In this document: positions 62,935-64,000 of the stretch, one piece after another
Layout of the letters: each line of letters starts with the position of its first letter
How positions within the stretch are numbered: position 1 is the stretch's first letter
NCBI RefSeq assembly: GCF_002688585.1
Contig: NZ_CP024034.1
Coordinates: 1,045,501-1,109,500, forward strand
Reading direction: 5' to 3'
Length of the DNA: 64,000 bases
Source of the DNA: Candidatus Fonsibacter ubiquis
Lineage (GTDB): Bacteria; Pseudomonadota; Alphaproteobacteria; Pelagibacterales; Pelagibacteraceae
Translations under genes and position numbers: made by a program
Notes under the pieces: generated by a model
Seen by the model: the letters and a program-made list of their open reading frames with translations, nothing else
Database searches by the model: none
Told to the model about the DNA's origin: nothing

Positions 62935-63801
62935 ATGATTGGAAATAAATTTAAAGGTTTAGGAAAAGGTTTGTCAGCATTGATGGGTGACGTTGGGCCT
63001 GAAAATATTGAAACAAAAAATCTAGCGGAAAAAATTCCTATTCATTTTATATTTCCAAATCCATCTCAACCAAGAAAAAATTTTGATCAAAATTTATTAA
63101 ATGAACTATCAGAGTCAATTAAAGAGCAAGGTATAATACAGCCTATATTAGTTAGAAAAAAATCAGAGGAAAATTTTGAAATTGTAGCAGGAGAGAGAAG
63201 ATGGCGTGCAGCCCAACTTGCAAAAATTCATGAAGTACCTGCAATCGTTTTAAATATTGACGATAAAAAATCATTAGAGTTTGCAATTTTAGAAAATATT
63301 CAAAGGTCTGATTTAAATGGAATTGAGGAAGCTTTAGGTTATGATAATTTAGTTAAAAAATTTGGCTATTCACAAGAAACTTTATCTAAAATTTTAGGAA
63401 AAAGCAGAAGTCATATTGCTAATACATTAAGGCTTGCAGGACTTCCTGAAGAGATACAAAAAATGATTGCAGATGGACTATTAACATCTGGACATGCTAG
63501 ATGTTTAGTGAATGTTCCAGATAATATTAAACTTGCTAAAATAATCGTTAATAAAAATCTTTCCGTTCGGCAGGCTGAATTTTTAGTTAAAAAGGAACAA
63601 GTTTTCGGAACACTAAAAAAAATTAAATCATTTAATAAAGATACTAATATTAAATCTTTAGAAAATGAACTTGAGCTTAGTATGGGAATAAAAGTAGATA
63701 TTAAAAATAAAAAAAATAATTCAGGTGAAATTAAGTTTTCATACAAAAATCTCGAACAGTTAAATAAAATTATTAGTGTTCTTAAAGGATATTTTAGATA
63801 A
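62935..63801 (+). CDS. parB: chromosome partitioning protein ParB
   Basis: A 288-residue CTP-dependent DNA-clamp protein that loads at parS. The N-terminus FKGLGKGLSALMGD carries the ParA-activating basic stretch. The ParB N domain has GIIQPILVRKK, the CTP-binding EIVAGERRWRAAQ and ENIQRSDLNGIEEA; the HTH region is SQETLSKILGKSRSHIANTLRL (in outline). The C-terminal dimer domain ends in KIISVLKGYFR. It converges with holA, overlapping by 42 bp. Confidence 0.97.
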   Translation: MIGNKFKGLGKGLSALMGDVGPENIETKNLAEKIPIHFIFPNPSQPRKNFDQNLLNELSESIKEQGIIQPILVRKKSEENFEIVAGERRWRAAQLAKIHEVPAIVLNIDDKKSLEFAILENIQRSDLNGIEEALGYDNLVKKFGYSQETLSKILGKSRSHIANTLRLAGLPEEIQKMIADGLLTSGHARCLVNVPDNIKLAKIIVNKNLSVRQAEFLVKKEQVFGTLKKIKSFNKDTNIKSLENELELSMGIKVDIKNKKNNSGEIKFSYKNLEQLNKIISVLKGYFR

Positions 63802-64000
63802 ATTTTGAGTTAAAAAATAAAAAAACTGAGTATCTTGGGCTAATTCATCTCTTTTAAAATTTGTCTCGATAATATTTAAATTAATTAGTAATTTTTCAAG
63901 ATTTTTAGAACTCCAAGTTTTTAAGATATTCTTAATTCTGTCTTTATCCTTCCAAAAGATGGGTGGCTTATATTTTTCAAGCTTTTCATCGGTTGAAAGT
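63760..64000 (-). CDS. holA: DNA polymerase III delta subunit HolA, C-terminal part
   Basis: The last ~79 residues of a minus-strand gene that enters from the right edge. PPIFWKDKDRIKNILKTWS and LEKLLINLNIIETNFKRDE, then a hydrophobic QFFYFLTQNL end, match the C-terminal oligomerisation domain of HolA, the clamp-loader delta subunit. holA commonly follows parB in alphaproteobacteria. The stop at 63,760 makes a 42-bp tail-to-tail overlap with parB. Confidence 0.75.
   Translation of the reverse strand, partial: LSTDEKLEKYKPPIFWKDKDRIKNILKTWSSKNLEKLLINLNIIETNFKRDELAQDTQFFYFLTQNLSKISFKNTNNFI

Overview
The window is a compact, AT-rich (visibly about 30% GC, not computed) stretch of a bacterial chromosome. 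The gene set and order point to a streamlined marine alphaproteobacterium of the SAR11 / Pelagibacterales type. The reasons are very short spacers, many ATGA and TAATG overlaps, TRAP and sodium-symporter uptake genes, glycolate oxidase genes, and the alphaproteobacterial cluster hemE / origin / ppsR-maf-aroE-coaE-dnaQ-secB. No transposase, phage gene, CRISPR array or rRNA was seen. There is one tRNA (Gly-GCC). No gene-free stretch exceeds 300 bases; the longest is the 276-bp hemE-ppsR spacer.

Region by region. (1) 1-5.2 kb, minus strand: a TRAP transporter (dctP, hairpin, dctQ, dctM) followed by an amidase, a small membrane protein and a cut EamA exporter. (2) 5.3-18 kb: a TerC protein, then a long minus-strand run holding ccmC-D-E-F-G-H, a PagL-like lipid A deacylase, an FMN 2-hydroxyacid oxidase, an aminotransferase, glcD-E-F and a 2-hydroxyacid dehydrogenase. 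The last six form a glycolate/lactate/glyoxylate module. (3) 18-28.7 kb: hspQ, small DUF genes, stress and membrane proteins, argG, folD, hemD-hemC, tsaD and an EVE-domain gene. (4) 28.7-33.7 kb: an acetate-type module of acs and a two-subunit sodium:solute symporter, with a DUF1674 gene and a conserved unknown between them. (5) 33.7-40.7 kb: rpe, a heparinase-like gene, purH, phhB, two glycan-type accessory genes, tRNA-Gly and a LON-domain gene. (6) 40.7-54 kb: rho, hemJ-hemH-hemE, the probable replication origin (44,530-44,805), then ppsR-maf-aroE-coaE-dnaQ, secB, Tim44-like, Smr, hisB-H-A-F-E, hinT. (7) 54-64 kb: lolA-ftsK, a ubiquinone-type hydroxylase, ogt, mnmE-mnmG-rsmG-parA-parB with a perfect parS inside rsmG, and a cut holA.

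The right half is an origin-proximal domain. Genes run leftward from hemE and mostly rightward from ppsR, and the ParABS segregation system sits about 17 kb from the origin. The left half is carbon acquisition: import of organic acids, oxidation of glycolate and lactate-type acids, and acetate activation. Ten convergent gene pairs either overlap at their 3' ends or lie within 7 bp of each other, leaving no room for hairpin terminators.

I did not find a clearly new multi-gene system. The points most worth checking are the origin with its phased DnaA-box-like repeats, the iterated GTTAATATT element before the symporter, the inverted repeat upstream of ccmC, the PagL-like protein with an apparently missing catalytic Glu, the EF-hand-like loop in the symporter, and the universal lack of space between convergent genes.
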